Source: Siphonodentalium dalli (Eukaryota > Mollusca > Scaphopoda > Gadilida > Siphonodentaliidae). From it: 64,000 nucleotides of DNA. The notes beneath the pieces were generated by a model. That model made no database searches. It saw only the letters and a list, made by a program, of their open reading frames with translations, and was not told the DNA's origin. The position numbers were made by a program, and so were the translations under genes. This document shows positions 12,256-22,717 of this stretch, piece after piece; the stretch's first letter is position 1, and the number at the start of each line of letters is the position of its first letter. The stretch lies in assembly GCA_032622095.1 (NCBI GenBank), contig CP136063.1:36740106-36804105 (forward strand). Direction: 5' to 3'.

Positions 12256-12595
12256 ATAATAGGGGGGCTATGAGTTCCAATTTCGTTAGTTAGCTTAATG
12301 AAAACCAGAGAAGACGTCATGGCATAGTTCATGATGTTATTTATGTTGGCTTTGTGGGCCAGAATCCAGACAATACCCGTTATTCCATTGGATAGTGTGG
12401 GCCACCATGAAAGCACGTATATAAAGAACGTACATCTGGTGCTGAAATAGGCCTATATATAAGCTTTTCGTGAAATAATCAGGGATAATACATGCGAGTA
12501 TAGGGGATTGGTTTTTTTGACATGTTAAATTTTTTTTTTTTACCACGATAGTGACAATTCGACAATGTCGTTTTAAACCTTAAAATATTTCTAAC
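12256..12595. other. Flank of transposase copy B, no gene seen
   Basis: The sequence matches the flanks of the other Tnp2 copies up to about 12370, then diverges. The 12371-12540 segment has no counterpart in the other copies. It contains a second copy of the words atacccgttattccattgga also found near 11970. No coding frame is supported. Confidence 0.5.
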
Positions 12596-12779
12596 CTTCA
12601 TCTTTCTCTGACTTTGTGGAGTAATGCCGCGTAGTCGATATGAATTTGCACCCTATCGTGTCTTCAAACGCATCCTTGAGCTGTCCAAACTGCTGTTCGG
12701 TTGACACATAACCATATGATTTGGATTCTTCAAACGTTTCTTTAAAAAAAAGCTGACCAACGGGTTGCAGACATTTTTC
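12596..12779 (-). pseudogene. Exon beside the satellite, frameshifted copy
   Basis: The segment is nearly identical to the exon at 17492-17674 but has eight instead of seven A residues in the run near 12745, which breaks the frame. Acceptor (tttcag) and donor (GTTAGA) positions are conserved. See the intact copy for the protein description. Confidence 0.6.
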
Positions 12780-13456
12780 CTGAAATGGTGAATTTATGTT
12801 ATACCATTTGCTTCCATATGTTATTCAATATGAATTAACAGAGCTACTTAATGTGTGGGGAAAATAATTGGTGCCGACACATTTATTATCAGAAATTATG
12901 GTTTTATCCACTTGAGAGGAAGCCTTAAACTACAGTAAAGGTTCACAAATTAAAAAAAATTAATGCGACTTTTGTATCTCTATCATTTCTTTGCGGGTCA
13001 AATTCTTAAGAGTTCCCATACGATAATAAGCGAAGCTTCGGCACATGTATGCCAAAGCAAATTAACATGTCCATGTATGTTGGACAAGGTAGATCTATGT
13101 TAGGTGACAAACTATAATAGTCCAGGAGATATTGGTCGACCTCTGCAACCCCCCCCCCCCCCCCAGGACTCAACTTCACTGCACTAATTTTCTAAATGTC
13201 TCTAATTTTTTTCGGTTAACAAGAAAAGTAAGTGGCCGCAGAGACTCCAGACAAGATGGCGTCCACCATGGCAGCCATTTTTTTTTTATATGCACAAGGT
13301 CTCTTTGATCGCCGTTATAGTAAAGATGATATAAAATGCGGTCTTGTTTTCCGCTCGGTTCGTTATGCTAATATACAACCCTTACAAATTAGCCAAAAAT
13401 CTGACACCAGAATCCCATCAATCAGAAGAATGCATATGTCTTCAGAAAACGATGCC
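12780..13456. other. Spacer between exon copy and array B
   Basis: No gene is seen. The first half (to about 13080) matches 17675-17965. The rest is unique and includes a run of about 17 C residues at 13150-13166 and a poly-T run near 13279. A plus-strand frame of 79 codons at 13232 is not supported by any other feature. Confidence 0.6.
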
Positions 13457-16015
13457 AAATGCTTCATGTAAATGTGAGGAATAAATCTACAAAGGCATGG
13501 CTAACAATAATACAGGAGGCATGACTGTCAAATGCTTCATGTAAATGTGAGGAATAAATCCACAGAGACATGGCAATCAATAATACAGGAGGCATGACTG
13601 CCAAATGCTTCATGTAAATGTGAGGAATAAATCCACAGCGGCATGGCAATCAATAATACAGGAGGCATGACTGTCAAATGCTTCATGTAAATGTGAGGAA
13701 TAAATCCACAGAGACATGGCAAACAATAATACAGGAGGCATGACTGTCAAATGCTTCATGTAAATGTGAGGAATAAATCCACAGAGACATGGCAATCAAT
13801 AATACAGGAGGCATGACTGTCAAATGCTTCATGTAAATGTGAGGAATAAATCCACAGAGACATGGCAATCAATAATACAGGAGGCATGACTGTCAAATGC
13901 TTCATGTAAATGTGAGGAATAAATCCACAGAGGCATGGCAAACAATAATACAGGAGGCATGACTGTCAAATGCTTCATGTAAATGTGAGGAATAAATCCA
14001 CAGAGCCATGGCAAACAATAATACAGGAGGCATGACTGTCAAATGCTTCATGTAAATGTGAGGAATAAATCCACAGCGGCATGGCTAACAATAATACAGG
14101 AGGCATGACTGTCAAATGCTTCATGTAAATGTGAGGAATAAATCCACAGCGGCATGGCAAACAATAATACAGGAGGCATGACTGTCAAATGCTTCATGTA
14201 AATGTCAGTAATAAATCCACAGAGGCATGGCAAACAATAATACAGGAGGCATGACTGTCAAATGCTTCATGTAAATGTGAGGAATAAATCCACAGAGGCA
14301 TGGCTAACAATAATACAGGAGGCATGACTGTCAAATGCTTCATGTAAATGTGAGGAATAAATCCAGGCATGGCAAACAATAATACAGGAGGCATGACTGT
14401 CAAATGCTTCATGTAAATGTGAGGAATAAATCCAGGCATGGCAAACAATAATACAGGAGGCATGACTGTCAAATGCTTCATGTAAATGTGGGGAATAAAT
14501 CCACAGAGGCATGGCAAACAATAATACAGGAGGCATGACTGTCAAATGCTTCATGTAAATGTGAGGAATAAATCCAGGCATGGCAAGCAATAATACAGGA
14601 GGCATGACTGTCAAATGCTTCATGTAAATGTGAGGAATAAATCCAGGCATGGCAAACAATAATACAGGAGGCATGACTGTCAAATGCTTCATGTAAATGT
14701 GAGGAATAAATCCACAGAGGCATGGCTCACAATAATACAGGAGGCATGACTGTCAAATGCTTCATGTAAATGTGAGGAATAAATCCACAGAGGCATGGCT
14801 AACAATAATACAGGAGGCATGACTGTCAAATGCTTCATGTAAATGTGAGGAATAAATCCACAGAGGCATGGCAAACAATAATACAGGAGGCATGACTGTC
14901 AAATGCTTCATGTAAATGTGAGGAATAAATCCACAGCGGCATGGCAAACAATAATACAGGAGGCATGACTGTCAAATGATTCATGTAAATGTGAGGAATA
15001 AATCCACAGCGGCATGGCAAACAATAATACAGGAGGCATGACTGTCAAATGCTTCATGTAAATGAGAGGAATAAATCCACAGAGGCATGGCAAACAATAA
15101 TACAGGAGGCATGACTGTCAAATGCTTCATGTAAATGTGAGGAATAAATCCACAGAGCCATGGCTAACAATAATACAGGAGGCATGACTGTCAAATGCTT
15201 CATGTAAATGTGATGAATAAATCCACAGCGACATGGCTAACAATAATACAGGAGGCATGACTGTCAAATGCTTCATGTAAATGTGAGGAATAAATCCACA
15301 GAGGCATGGCAAACAATAATACAGGAGGCATGACTGTCAAATGCTTCATGTAAATGTGAGGAATAAATCCACAGAGGCATGACTGTCAAATGCTTCATGT
15401 AAATGTGAGTAATAAATCCACAGAGGCATGGCAAACAATAATACAGGAGGCATGACTGTCAAATGCTTCATGTAAATGTGAGGAATAAATCCACAGAGGC
15501 ATGGCAAACAATAATACAGGAGGCATGACTGTCAAATGCTTCATGTAAATGTGAGTAATAAATCCAGAGACATGGCAAACAATAATACAGGAGGCATGAC
15601 TGCCAAATGCTTCATGTAAATGTGAGGAATAAATCCACAGAGGCATGGCAATCAATAATACAGGAGGCATGACTGTCAAATGCTTCATGTAAATGTGATG
15701 AATAAATCCACAGAGGCATGGCAAACAATAATACAGGAGGCATGACTGTCAAATGCTTCATGTAAATGTGAGTAATAAATCCACAGAGACATGGCAAACA
15801 ATAATACAGGAGGCATGACTGCCAAATGCTTCATGTAAATGTGAGGAATAAATCCACAGAGGCATGGCAATCAATAATACAGGAGGCATGACTGCCAAAT
15901 GCTTCATGTAAATGTGAGGAATAAATCCACAGAGGCATGGCAATCAATAATACAGGAGGCATGACTGTCAAATGCTTCATGTAAATGTGAGGAATAAATC
16001 CACAGAGGCATGGCA
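13457..16015. repeat. 73-bp tandem satellite array B (about 35 copies)
   Basis: This is the same 73-bp unit as array A. It contains 69-bp variant units at about 14364, 14433, 14575 and 14644. The 211-bp spacing (69+69+73) shows a small higher-order repeat. A junction at 15370-15380 joins the two internal aggcatg words and drops about 23 bp, as expected from recombination between short direct repeats. The right end passes into the Tnp2 fragment through a duplicated gttcgattgca word. Confidence 0.97.
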
Positions 16016-16029
16016 AACTGTTCGATTGC

Positions 16030-16515
16030 AATACAGGAGCCATGACTGAAGTTCGATTGCAAATAATATTTTTCTAAATCTCTTGGAATCCTCTCGATGA
16101 AGTCTGGTGGTTTTATTGATTCTAAATCTCTTGGAATCCTCTCGATGTAGTCTGGTGGATTTATTGATTCTAAATCTCTTGGAATCTTCTCGATGAAGTC
16201 TGGTGGATTTATTGACTTCATCCTCTTTGAAATTTTCTTAATCTTATTTCCAACAAAATGTGGCTTATTGGAATTTTTTGAAGAAAATGTTTTTTTCGCA
16301 AATATTTTGTTGTTCCAAGCAAGACTCCATGCATGTAGTATGGATGGTCCCAATTATGATGTTATACAAAGGCGTAGCAAGCAGTAAGCCCAGATGGTCC
16401 GCATATACCCTTTATTCTATTATGTGCAGTTGCTGTCACATACATGTATGAATCATGATTCCTATAATTGGGTTTTTCGCTTTCATTTCTGTAGGGGTGG
16501 TATTTTGTCGTTCCC
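16030..16515 (-). pseudogene. CACTA/EnSpm (Tnp2-type) transposase fragment, copy C
   Basis: On the minus strand, from 16515, the fragment has the block before KGICGPSGL, then a decayed PDYMHG-like region (YYMHGVLLGTTK), then KPHFVGNKIKKISKRMKS and IERIPRDLE. The 3' part is expanded: a 16-residue segment with PPDFIERIPRDLE is present three times in frame (48-bp repeat at 16074-16217). Copies A and B carry one or none. The fragment starts at about the point where the upstream fragment at 19005-19330 is cut off. The two may therefore be halves of one gene separated by array C and its flank. Confidence 0.7.
16074..16217. repeat. 48-bp tandem triplication inside the transposase fragment
   Basis: The word ctaaatctcttgg starts at 16074, 16122 and 16170. 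The repeat is in frame with the minus-strand transposase reading (16 codons). The homologous place at 5760-5815 holds one copy. Confidence 0.95.
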
Positions 16516-17030
16516 TTTTAGGATTTATAATAGGGTGGCTATGAGTTCCAATTTCGTTAGTTAGCTTAATGAAAACCAGAGAAGACGTCATGGCATAGTT
16601 CATGATGTCATTTATGTTTATTATTCATATTACTTGGGGTGTATGATTGTTACCAGTAATTTATAATTTGTGCTTAGCCATACTAGGGTTATTGTTGAGT
16701 GAATTGCTGAGGGTTCGAAGAAAAACATTGGAAGCCTATGGGAGGTTTATGTCTTTTCACTCGAAATCTGCCAATTACACTTTTCTATGTATGAATAAAA
16801 TCCTACTGCATAACATTCAGACAGAGGTTACTGTAAATGTGATCATTTTTGTTATGTTTGGAGTCAATTGTAATAGCCAGTTTGCGGTATTCTGTACAAG
16901 TAGGATTTATTTACCTCAAAATACTTGCACATGTTAATTAATATTCCACACCACTATTGAATAACTCATTATTTTCTGTTTTATAGTTTTATAGCTTTGT
17001 ACATTAAACAATTACTAAGGTTCAAACCTT
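16516..17030. other. Non-coding flank shared with 6111-6830
   Basis: No gene is seen. The sequence tracks the copy at 6111-6830, minus a deletion of about 260 bp near 16620. A plus-strand 96-codon frame (16647-16937) is not conserved as a frame in the other copy. Confidence 0.7.
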
Positions 17031-17254
17031 CAAATCTATACAACTCTGACAAAAAACAGCATCCTCGTAAGGCTGAAGACTTTCTTCAAATCTATACAAC
17101 TCTGACAAAAAACAGCATCCTCGTAAGGCTGAAGACTTTCTTCAAATCTATACAACTCTGACAAAAAACAGCATCCTCGTAAGGCTGAAGACTTTCTTCA
17201 AATCTATACAACTCTGACAAAAAACAGCATCCTCGTAAGGCTGAAGACTTTCAC
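17031..17254. repeat. 56-bp tandem repeat, 4 copies
   Basis: The word caaatctata starts at 17031, 17087, 17143 and 17199. The paralogous flank near 6824 has a single copy, so this amplification is specific to this copy of the element. Confidence 0.97.
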
Positions 17255-17320
17255 GCAGTATTAGTGGCAAACATCGAAGGTGAAACCATCTCGAGCATCC
17301 ATCACATGCTGGCTGAAATT

Positions 17321-17464
17321 GATTAGAAGAATGTTAGCGTGCAACTTTATATGAGTGATTAGAAGTATGTTAGCGTGCAACTTTATATGAGTGATTAGAA
17401 GTATGTTAGCGTGCAACTTTATATTAGTGATTAGAAGTATGTTAGCGTGCAACTTTATATGAGT
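17321..17464. repeat. 36-bp tandem repeat, 4 copies
   Basis: The unit gattagaagtatgttagcg starts at 17321, 17357, 17393 and 17429. The paralogous flank near 6943 has one copy. Confidence 0.97.
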
Positions 17465-17491
17465 TTTCCTAAACCTTAAAATATTTCTAAC

Positions 17492-17674
17492 CTTCATCTT
17501 TCTCTGACTTTGTGGAGTAATGCCGCGTAGTCGATATGAATTTGCACCCTATCGTGTCTTCAAACGCATCCTTGAGCTGTCCAAACTGCTGTTCGGTTGA
17601 CACATAACCATATAATTTGGGTTCTTCAAACGTTTCTTTAAAAAAAGCTGACCAACCGGTTGCAGACATTTTTC
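17492..17674 (-). CDS. Isolated exon of an unrecognised transposon-associated protein
   Basis: The exon is bounded by a good acceptor (catcatttcag before 17674) and a donor (GATGAAG then GTTAGA at 17491). It encodes about 60 residues starting near MSATGWSAFFKE and containing YVSTEQQFGQLKDAFEDTI, followed by GCKFISTT. The pattern of an F-x-Leu helix followed by Cys-Lys-Phe-Ile resembles the start of FAR1- or ZSWIM-type DNA-binding regions, but this is a weak impression. It lies between array C and the Tnp2 fragment on the same strand, so it probably belonged to the same transposon or was captured by it. A frameshifted copy is at 12596-12779. Confidence 0.45.
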
Positions 17675-17965
17675 CTGAAATGATGAATTTATGTTATACC
17701 ATTTGCTTCCATATGTTATTCAATATGAATTAACAGAGCTACTTAATGTGTGGGGAAAATAATTGGTGCCGACACATTTATTATCAGAAATTATGGTTTT
17801 ATCCGCTTGAGAGGAAGCAATAATCTACAGTAAAGGTTCACAAATAAAAAAAAATTAATGCGACCTTTGTATCTCTATCATTTCTTTGCGGGTCAAATTC
17901 TTAAGAGTTCCCGTACGATAATAAGCGAAGCTTCAGCACATATGTATGCCAAAGCAAATTAACAT

Positions 17966-19000
17966 GTAAATGTGAGGAATAAATCCACAGAGGCATGGCA
18001 AACAATAATACAGGAGGCATGACTGTCAAATGCTTCATGTAAATGTGAGGAATAAATCCACAGAGACATGGCAAACAATAATACAGGAGGCATGACTGTC
18101 AAATGCGTCATGTAAATGTGAGGAATAAATCCACAGAGGCATGGCAAACAATAATACAGGAGGCATGACTGTCAAACGCTTCATGTAAATGTGAGGAATA
18201 AATCCACAGAGCCATGGCTAACAATAATACAGGAGGCATGACTGTCAAATGCTTCATGTAAATGTGAGGAATAAATCCACAGAGGCATGGCAAACAATAA
18301 TACAGGAGGCATGACTGTCAAATGCTTCATGTAAATGTGAGGAATAAATCCACAGAGGCATGGCAAACAATAATACAGGAGGCATGACTGTCAAACGCTT
18401 CATGTAAATGTCAGCAATAAATCCACAGAGGCATGGCAAACAATAATACAGGAGGCATGACTGTCAAACGCTTCATGTAAATGTGAGGAATAAATCCACA
18501 GAGCCATGGCTAACAATAATACAGGAGGCATGACTGTCAAATGCTTCATGTAAATGTGAGGAATAAATCCACAGCGGCATGGCTAACAATAATAGGGGTG
18601 GCATGACTGTCAAATGCTTCATGTAAATGTTAGGAATAAATCCACAGCGGCATGGCTAACAATAATAGGGGTGGAATGACTATAATAGGGGTGGCATTAC
18701 TGTCAAATGCTTCATGTAAATGTGAGGAATAAATCCACAGAGGCATGGCAAACAATAATACAGGAGGCATGACTGTCAAATGCTTCATGTAAATGTGAGG
18801 AATAAATCCACAGTGGCATGGCTAACAATAATAGGGGTGGCATGACTGTCAAATGCTTCATGTAAATGTGAGGAATAAATCCACAGCGGCATGGCTAACA
18901 ATAATAGGGGTGGCATGACTATAATAGGGGTGGCATGACAGTCAAATGCTTCATGTAAATGTGAGGAATAAATCCACAGCGGCATGGCTAACAATAATAT
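17966..19000. repeat. 73-bp tandem satellite array C (about 14 copies)
   Basis: This is the same 73-bp unit as arrays A and B. From about 18590 rightwards several units carry ataggggtggcatgact in place of atacaggaggcatgact, and short partial units occur at about 18670-18700 and 18905-18935. The right end runs into the transposase fragment at 19005 at the codons of a GMTRYPP-like motif. Confidence 0.95.
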
Positions 19001-19004
19001 GGGA

Positions 19005-19330
19005 GGTATCTTGTCATTCCCTTTCCTTGTTTTGCTGTCTGGGCCTCTTCCTTGCATGTGATGCATCCAAATGCTCCGTTGTGAATTTGTCATATTTGCA
19101 GCATTACCCTTTGTTTGCAGATCAAAGGTTCCTAAAAAGAGACACCAAACTTTATGTTCACATTACCATGGGATTCGAGAGAAAATCCATTAAGGTACAA
19201 ATCCGTCATTTCTTCACCAAGAGAAGATAAGTATTGGAAGAAGAGTGGATTTTTTCCACATTGCCATATGCCTTCAGAATCTGTGTACAACCCATCTAAG
19301 AAACACAATGCTTTGTCCAAGTTGTTATAA
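19005..19330 (-). pseudogene. CACTA/EnSpm (Tnp2-type) transposase fragment, copy D (upstream part)
   Basis: On the minus strand the order is SLGEEMTDLYLNGFSLES, then after a frame change GTFDLQTKGNAANM, then FGCITCKEEAQTAKQGKG and MTRYP. This is the FDLQAKA - NG.FGC.TC - GRG.RYPP succession found in animal Tnp2 transposases just upstream of the KGPS/PDYMH blocks. At least two frameshifts are present. The 73-bp array starts exactly at the end of the RYPP motif. Typical proteins of this family carry a catalytic Asp near the FDLQ block. The assignment is by motif order only. Confidence 0.6.
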
Positions 19331-19767
19331 TAACGAATAGCGACTCAACTGGCGTCCAATCGGAAACAACATTGGGGATATATCGGCTCAACTATATCCC
19401 TGAATTCAACCACATCAATACATCATAAAGTCATTTGCAGATACTTTACTGATGAATATATGTTCATCATCTCCAATAAGAAAGCGTATCTCAGAAATAT
19501 CTTAGAGTTTCTATTTCATGGAGATGAGAGGTAATGTCAATAAAAATAAATACACTATCTTTAATTAATGGACAAAAGCACTGATAAGCACACCCGAGAC
19601 ACTGATGCTTTTATAAACGCAGCAATTTTATTTAATTTCAGTTGAGCTTCAACATTCACATACATTTATCCTTTTTTTATGGCTGCACAAGCGATTATTG
19701 TCTTGTTTAGTACGTGTATGTGTTGTTTCTCTTTTGTACAGTAATTAGTTGAAGCATTCTTCGAATG
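19331..19767. other. No gene seen
   Basis: AT-rich sequence with no open frame or repeat that I can support. It lies upstream (minus strand) of the Tnp2 fragment and may hold its decayed 5' part. Confidence 0.4.
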
Positions 19768-20700
19768 ACAACTGAACTCTGACAGAAACCTCAACCTTTC
19801 TATTTCTGGGATCAGGAGAAGAAAAAAAATCAATGATTACATTCCATTATGTTTCAAACAATTTAATTTAATAACAATATTTTCATGAGACGAGTCGGAG
19901 TGTTCATTTACAGAGGTTCTGTCCTACACGCAGCCCACTGCTGACTCGCCTCAATCTTGTGGATGCCTCTTACACTGCTTTATTGCCTGCGGTGTTGACC
20001 CCGATTGAATCTTTTGATCCAGTTGCCGGAAGAACCCTGTGCATTCATCTGAACGCCACTTTAGAGTTTTTATTATCAGTCTATGAAATGACAACTAAAC
20101 TCTGACAGAATTAAACCTCAATCTTTCTATTTCTGGGATCAGGAGAAAAAAATAATCAATGAATATGTTTCAAACAATTTAATTTATTAACAATATCTTC
20201 ATGAGGCAAGTCGGAGTGTTCATTTAGAGAGGTTCTGGCCTACACACAGCCCACTCCTGACTTGCCTCAATCTTCGGCTGTGATCTTGTTGATGATATTG
20301 TGTCGATGACACGCTTCTTATATTGCTTTTTGGCCTGGGGTGTTGACCCCGATTAAATCTTTTCATCCAGTTGACAGAAGAATCCCGTCCATTGCTCTGA
20401 ACGCCACTTCAAAGTTTTGATAATCAATCTATCATCATCAGAGCAGTCCTCCTCGCTACTCATGAACGAATTGAGGAGAACTGCTCCAACCTTTCTCTTC
20501 TTGGCTTCATCCCGCGAAGTCTTCCTCGCCATCGCTACCATCCTATTTTGTCTTTTCTGTCAAAATGAAGGAAAAACAATTACAATATTCGGCTGTGTCC
20601 TTGTTGATGATATTGTGTCGATGACATGCTTGTATTGTTTTTTGGCCTGGGACCTTGACCCCGATTGGATCTTTTCATCCAGTTGACGGAAGAATCCCAT
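19768..20700 (-). pseudogene. Three tandem partial copies of a C-terminal transposon exon
   Basis: Blocks at about 19768-20087, 20088-20410 and 20575-20700 repeat the same content with a period of about 320 bp for the first two. On the minus strand the best copy (ATG at 20541) reads MARKTSRDEAKKRKV, then an acidic SEEDCSDDDR stretch, then LKWRSEQWTGFFCQLDEKI, a stop codon, then QAKKQYKKRV and a Pro-rich tail. A KWRS...FF..LD..KK tail followed by a short P-W motif occurs at the C-terminus of several uncharacterised animal transposon proteins. No copy is open throughout. They lie downstream of the pogo transposase on the same strand but are not obviously part of it. Confidence 0.45.
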
Positions 20701-21070
20701 CCTTCTTAAATGACTGAGTGTTAACCGCAAAATAAACGTTTCTGGTTCTACGGATACCAACTTCGCCCTCGACAGCGACAGAAAAATATGAATTCTTATC
20801 CTCATGTGGATAGCAACATATTTGGCAGATGATCAGCTGTTTTTGTTTTCTAATCAAATAAATCCATGGAGGAAAATGGACTTCGTTCTCCCTTGACGTT
20901 ATTGTTGCCAAATACATCTTGTGGTCTTCTGGACCATAGTTTAATGGCACTCTACCAAGTGAACCATATCGGAAGAAGGGTCGATACACTTGATGAAATA
21001 TTACTCCTTCTCTGCTTATTGTGTGCTCGTAATATATACTTGTCATGGGTCCAACTGCCATATTCCACAC
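20675..21070 (-). CDS. Hypothetical ORF, 131 codons, overlapping the pogo 3' end
   Basis: The frame overlaps the last 28 bp of the transposase ORF in another phase and runs to the exon copy at 20690. Its composition is balanced and includes RRTRNVYFAVNTQSFKKDG. No domain was recognised. It could be a decayed continuation of the pogo element or a chance frame. There is no independent support. Confidence 0.3.
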   Translation of the reverse strand: MWNMAVGPMTSIYYEHTISREGVIFHQVYRPFFRYGSLGRVPLNYGPEDHKMYLATITSRENEVHFPPWIYLIRKQKQLIICQICCYPHEDKNSYFSVAVEGEVGIRRTRNVYFAVNTQSFKKDGILPSTG

Positions 21071-22233
21071 TTGCGAAACCCGGCAATCAAATTGTAGCTT
21101 ACCGGTATTGTCTCCGTTTCGGTGTCATAGATCTTATCATACAACTTCTTGAGCAAGCGTGGGAATTGATCCTTGGAAAGGGTCTGTGCTCTATGGCCAC
21201 ATGACATCTTCCACCCATCAAGAATACCCCTCCATGCACGTTTGAGTGGTCCGTAGAATGCCACATCTAAAGGCTGCATAAGGTGTGTTGCATTTGCAGG
21301 AAGACAAGTGAAGATAATATCGTTTTCTTTGGCCAATTTAAGAACTCGTTCACTGAAATGACTACTGAGATTGTCTCCGATTATTAATTTAGTGCCAGGG
21401 ATGTTTTTGGTGAAAGGCACGAAGATACTCTCGAACCAATCGGAAAATGTAGTGAGGTCGAACCAACCACTTTTACTACGGTTATACCGTGTATACTTAG
21501 GACCACCATCAGTCCATGTTGACCAGATATTTTCGGCTTTATACACAACATACGCGGGTAGCATTGTGCCGGCGGCAGATCCACAAAACATTATGGATAC
21601 TGATGATTTGGTTGAATCGCAGATTCGTTCAGGGTATTTGATTCCACGCTTGAAGACACTTTTTCTGGACCCCGGATCATCCGACAAGTTAGTTTCATCA
21701 TAGTTGAATATATTCTCTTGGGTTATTTCATTTCGGTCGATATTTTCCTTCAGATTTTCATAAAATTGCTGTGCCGTTGCACTGGATACACTGGCTCTGG
21801 CTTTTTTAATATTTTGATATTGACGATGAGTTAAATCCTTCTTATGCCGTCTAATGAAACTGTAAGCCCAGTCCTCATTTGGAATGTTTCCTGGAAACTG
21901 TGGGACCTGTCGATTCTCTTTCTCCAGATACATGCCAGCGAGGACACGAATGTCCAGTAAACTAAAGGGGAAACCCCAATCTCCAACGACTTTAAGATGC
22001 TCCACCATTGATTTTTCATCCGCGGACGAGAATGATGTGGGATGGCCAGGTGGTTGCTCGTGCTTGGATTTCATTCTGTTGTGAAGCGTCCCCAGTGGTA
22101 TTTTATATGCCTTGTGGGCCTTTCTGAGTGAGAGTGTCCCATTCTTAACTTCTCCAACCGCCTTATCCAAATCCTCAGCAGTATAGTCTCTGTACCGCCT
22201 GTTACCAAGCTTCCGTTTATACGCTCGCACCAT
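21043..22233 (-). CDS. pogo-superfamily transposase (Psq HTH + DDE, Tigger/Jerky-like), apparently intact
   Basis: A DNA transposase of the Tc1/mariner-pogo group, which cuts and pastes at TA sites. The open frame extends to an ATG at 22308. A strong acceptor (ttatttctcttttcag) precedes 22252, so MVRAYKRKL at 22233 is the likely first coding Met of this exon. Numbered from the 22308 ATG, a Psq-type helix-turn-helix (YRDYTAEDLDKAV...LGTLHNR) covers about 39-79 and a CENPB-like second HTH region follows. The catalytic Asps are Asp204 in FNYDETNLSDDPG, Asp312 in IIGDNLSSHFS and Asp348 in MQPLDVAFYGPLK, a DD35D spacing. The protein ends at CGIWQLDP, slightly shorter than usual. No frame break is seen, which is unusual in this window. 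Pogo-type MITE ends (CAGT flanked by TA) occur at 25211-25281 and 37222-37779. Confidence 0.85.
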   Translation of the reverse strand: MVRAYKRKLGNRRYRDYTAEDLDKAVGEVKNGTLSLRKAHKAYKIPLGTLHNRMKSKHEQPPGHPTSFSSADEKSMVEHLKVVGDWGFPFSLLDIRVLAGMYLEKENRQVPQFPGNIPNEDWAYSFIRRHKKDLTHRQYQNIKKARASVSSATAQQFYENLKENIDRNEITQENIFNYDETNLSDDPGSRKSVFKRGIKYPERICDSTKSSVSIMFCGSAAGTMLPAYVVYKAENIWSTWTDGGPKYTRYNRSKSGWFDLTTFSDWFESIFVPFTKNIPGTKLIIGDNLSSHFSERVLKLAKENDIIFTCLPANATHLMQPLDVAFYGPLKRAWRGILDGWKMSCGHRAQTLSKDQFPRLLKKLYDKIYDTETETIPVSYNLIAGFRKCGIWQLDP

Positions 22234-22252
22234 ATTAAGTGGATTCGCTGGT

Positions 22253-22258
22253 CTGAAA
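22253..22258 (-). promoter_or_regulatory. 3' splice acceptor for the pogo transposase exon
   Basis: On the minus strand a pyrimidine-rich stretch ends in cttttcag immediately before the exon. It indicates an upstream non-coding or short coding exon. Confidence 0.6.
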
Positions 22259-22481
22259 AGAGAAATAATAGGACTCAGAAAATTCAAATTGTGCAGATCA
22301 TATTTCATGCAAATGTAGAGTTATTCCTCTTTTTACACGAGGCAATAATATAGGCCTATTTCATCAGGTCTGAACTTGAAGCTCCATCAACTTGCCCCCT
22401 CCACTCCCTCCCAAACGACACACCTCTCATTTTATTTCCATTTCCTTTCAAATTAGATTTCTTAAAGTATATCATTCTAAA

Positions 22482-22616
22482 ACACACCATTTTGGGCCTT
22501 TTGGCTTTACTTTTCTGGCTACATACTGTTCCACTTATAGTAACTTTACATATAGTCACACAAATCGAGCTTAATGTAACAGTCTGTAGCCAGAAAAGTA
22601 GAGCCAAATGGTGTGT
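22482..22616. repeat. Inverted repeat, arms about 32-42 bp
   Basis: The left arm (22482-22523) contains ttacttttctggctaca. The right arm (22585-22616) contains tgtagccagaaaagtag. The loop is about 60 bp. It is a fold-back structure just upstream of the pogo gene and has no gene of its own. Confidence 0.8.
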
Positions 22617-22717
22617 ATGTATGTATTAAACACTGATAATAACAATAATTGTCATTACTTTCAAATCTTTGCTCTATATTTGAGATCTGACATTGGAGAA
22701 ACACATTTTCAATGTCT

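Noticed and set aside
13232-13471. Plus-strand 79-codon ORF before array B
   Set aside because: Runs into the satellite, has poly-T inside and no conserved counterpart in the paralogous flank.
1-19000. CRISPR-like array
   Set aside because: Units are contiguous tandem repeats without unique spacers, in a eukaryotic genome.
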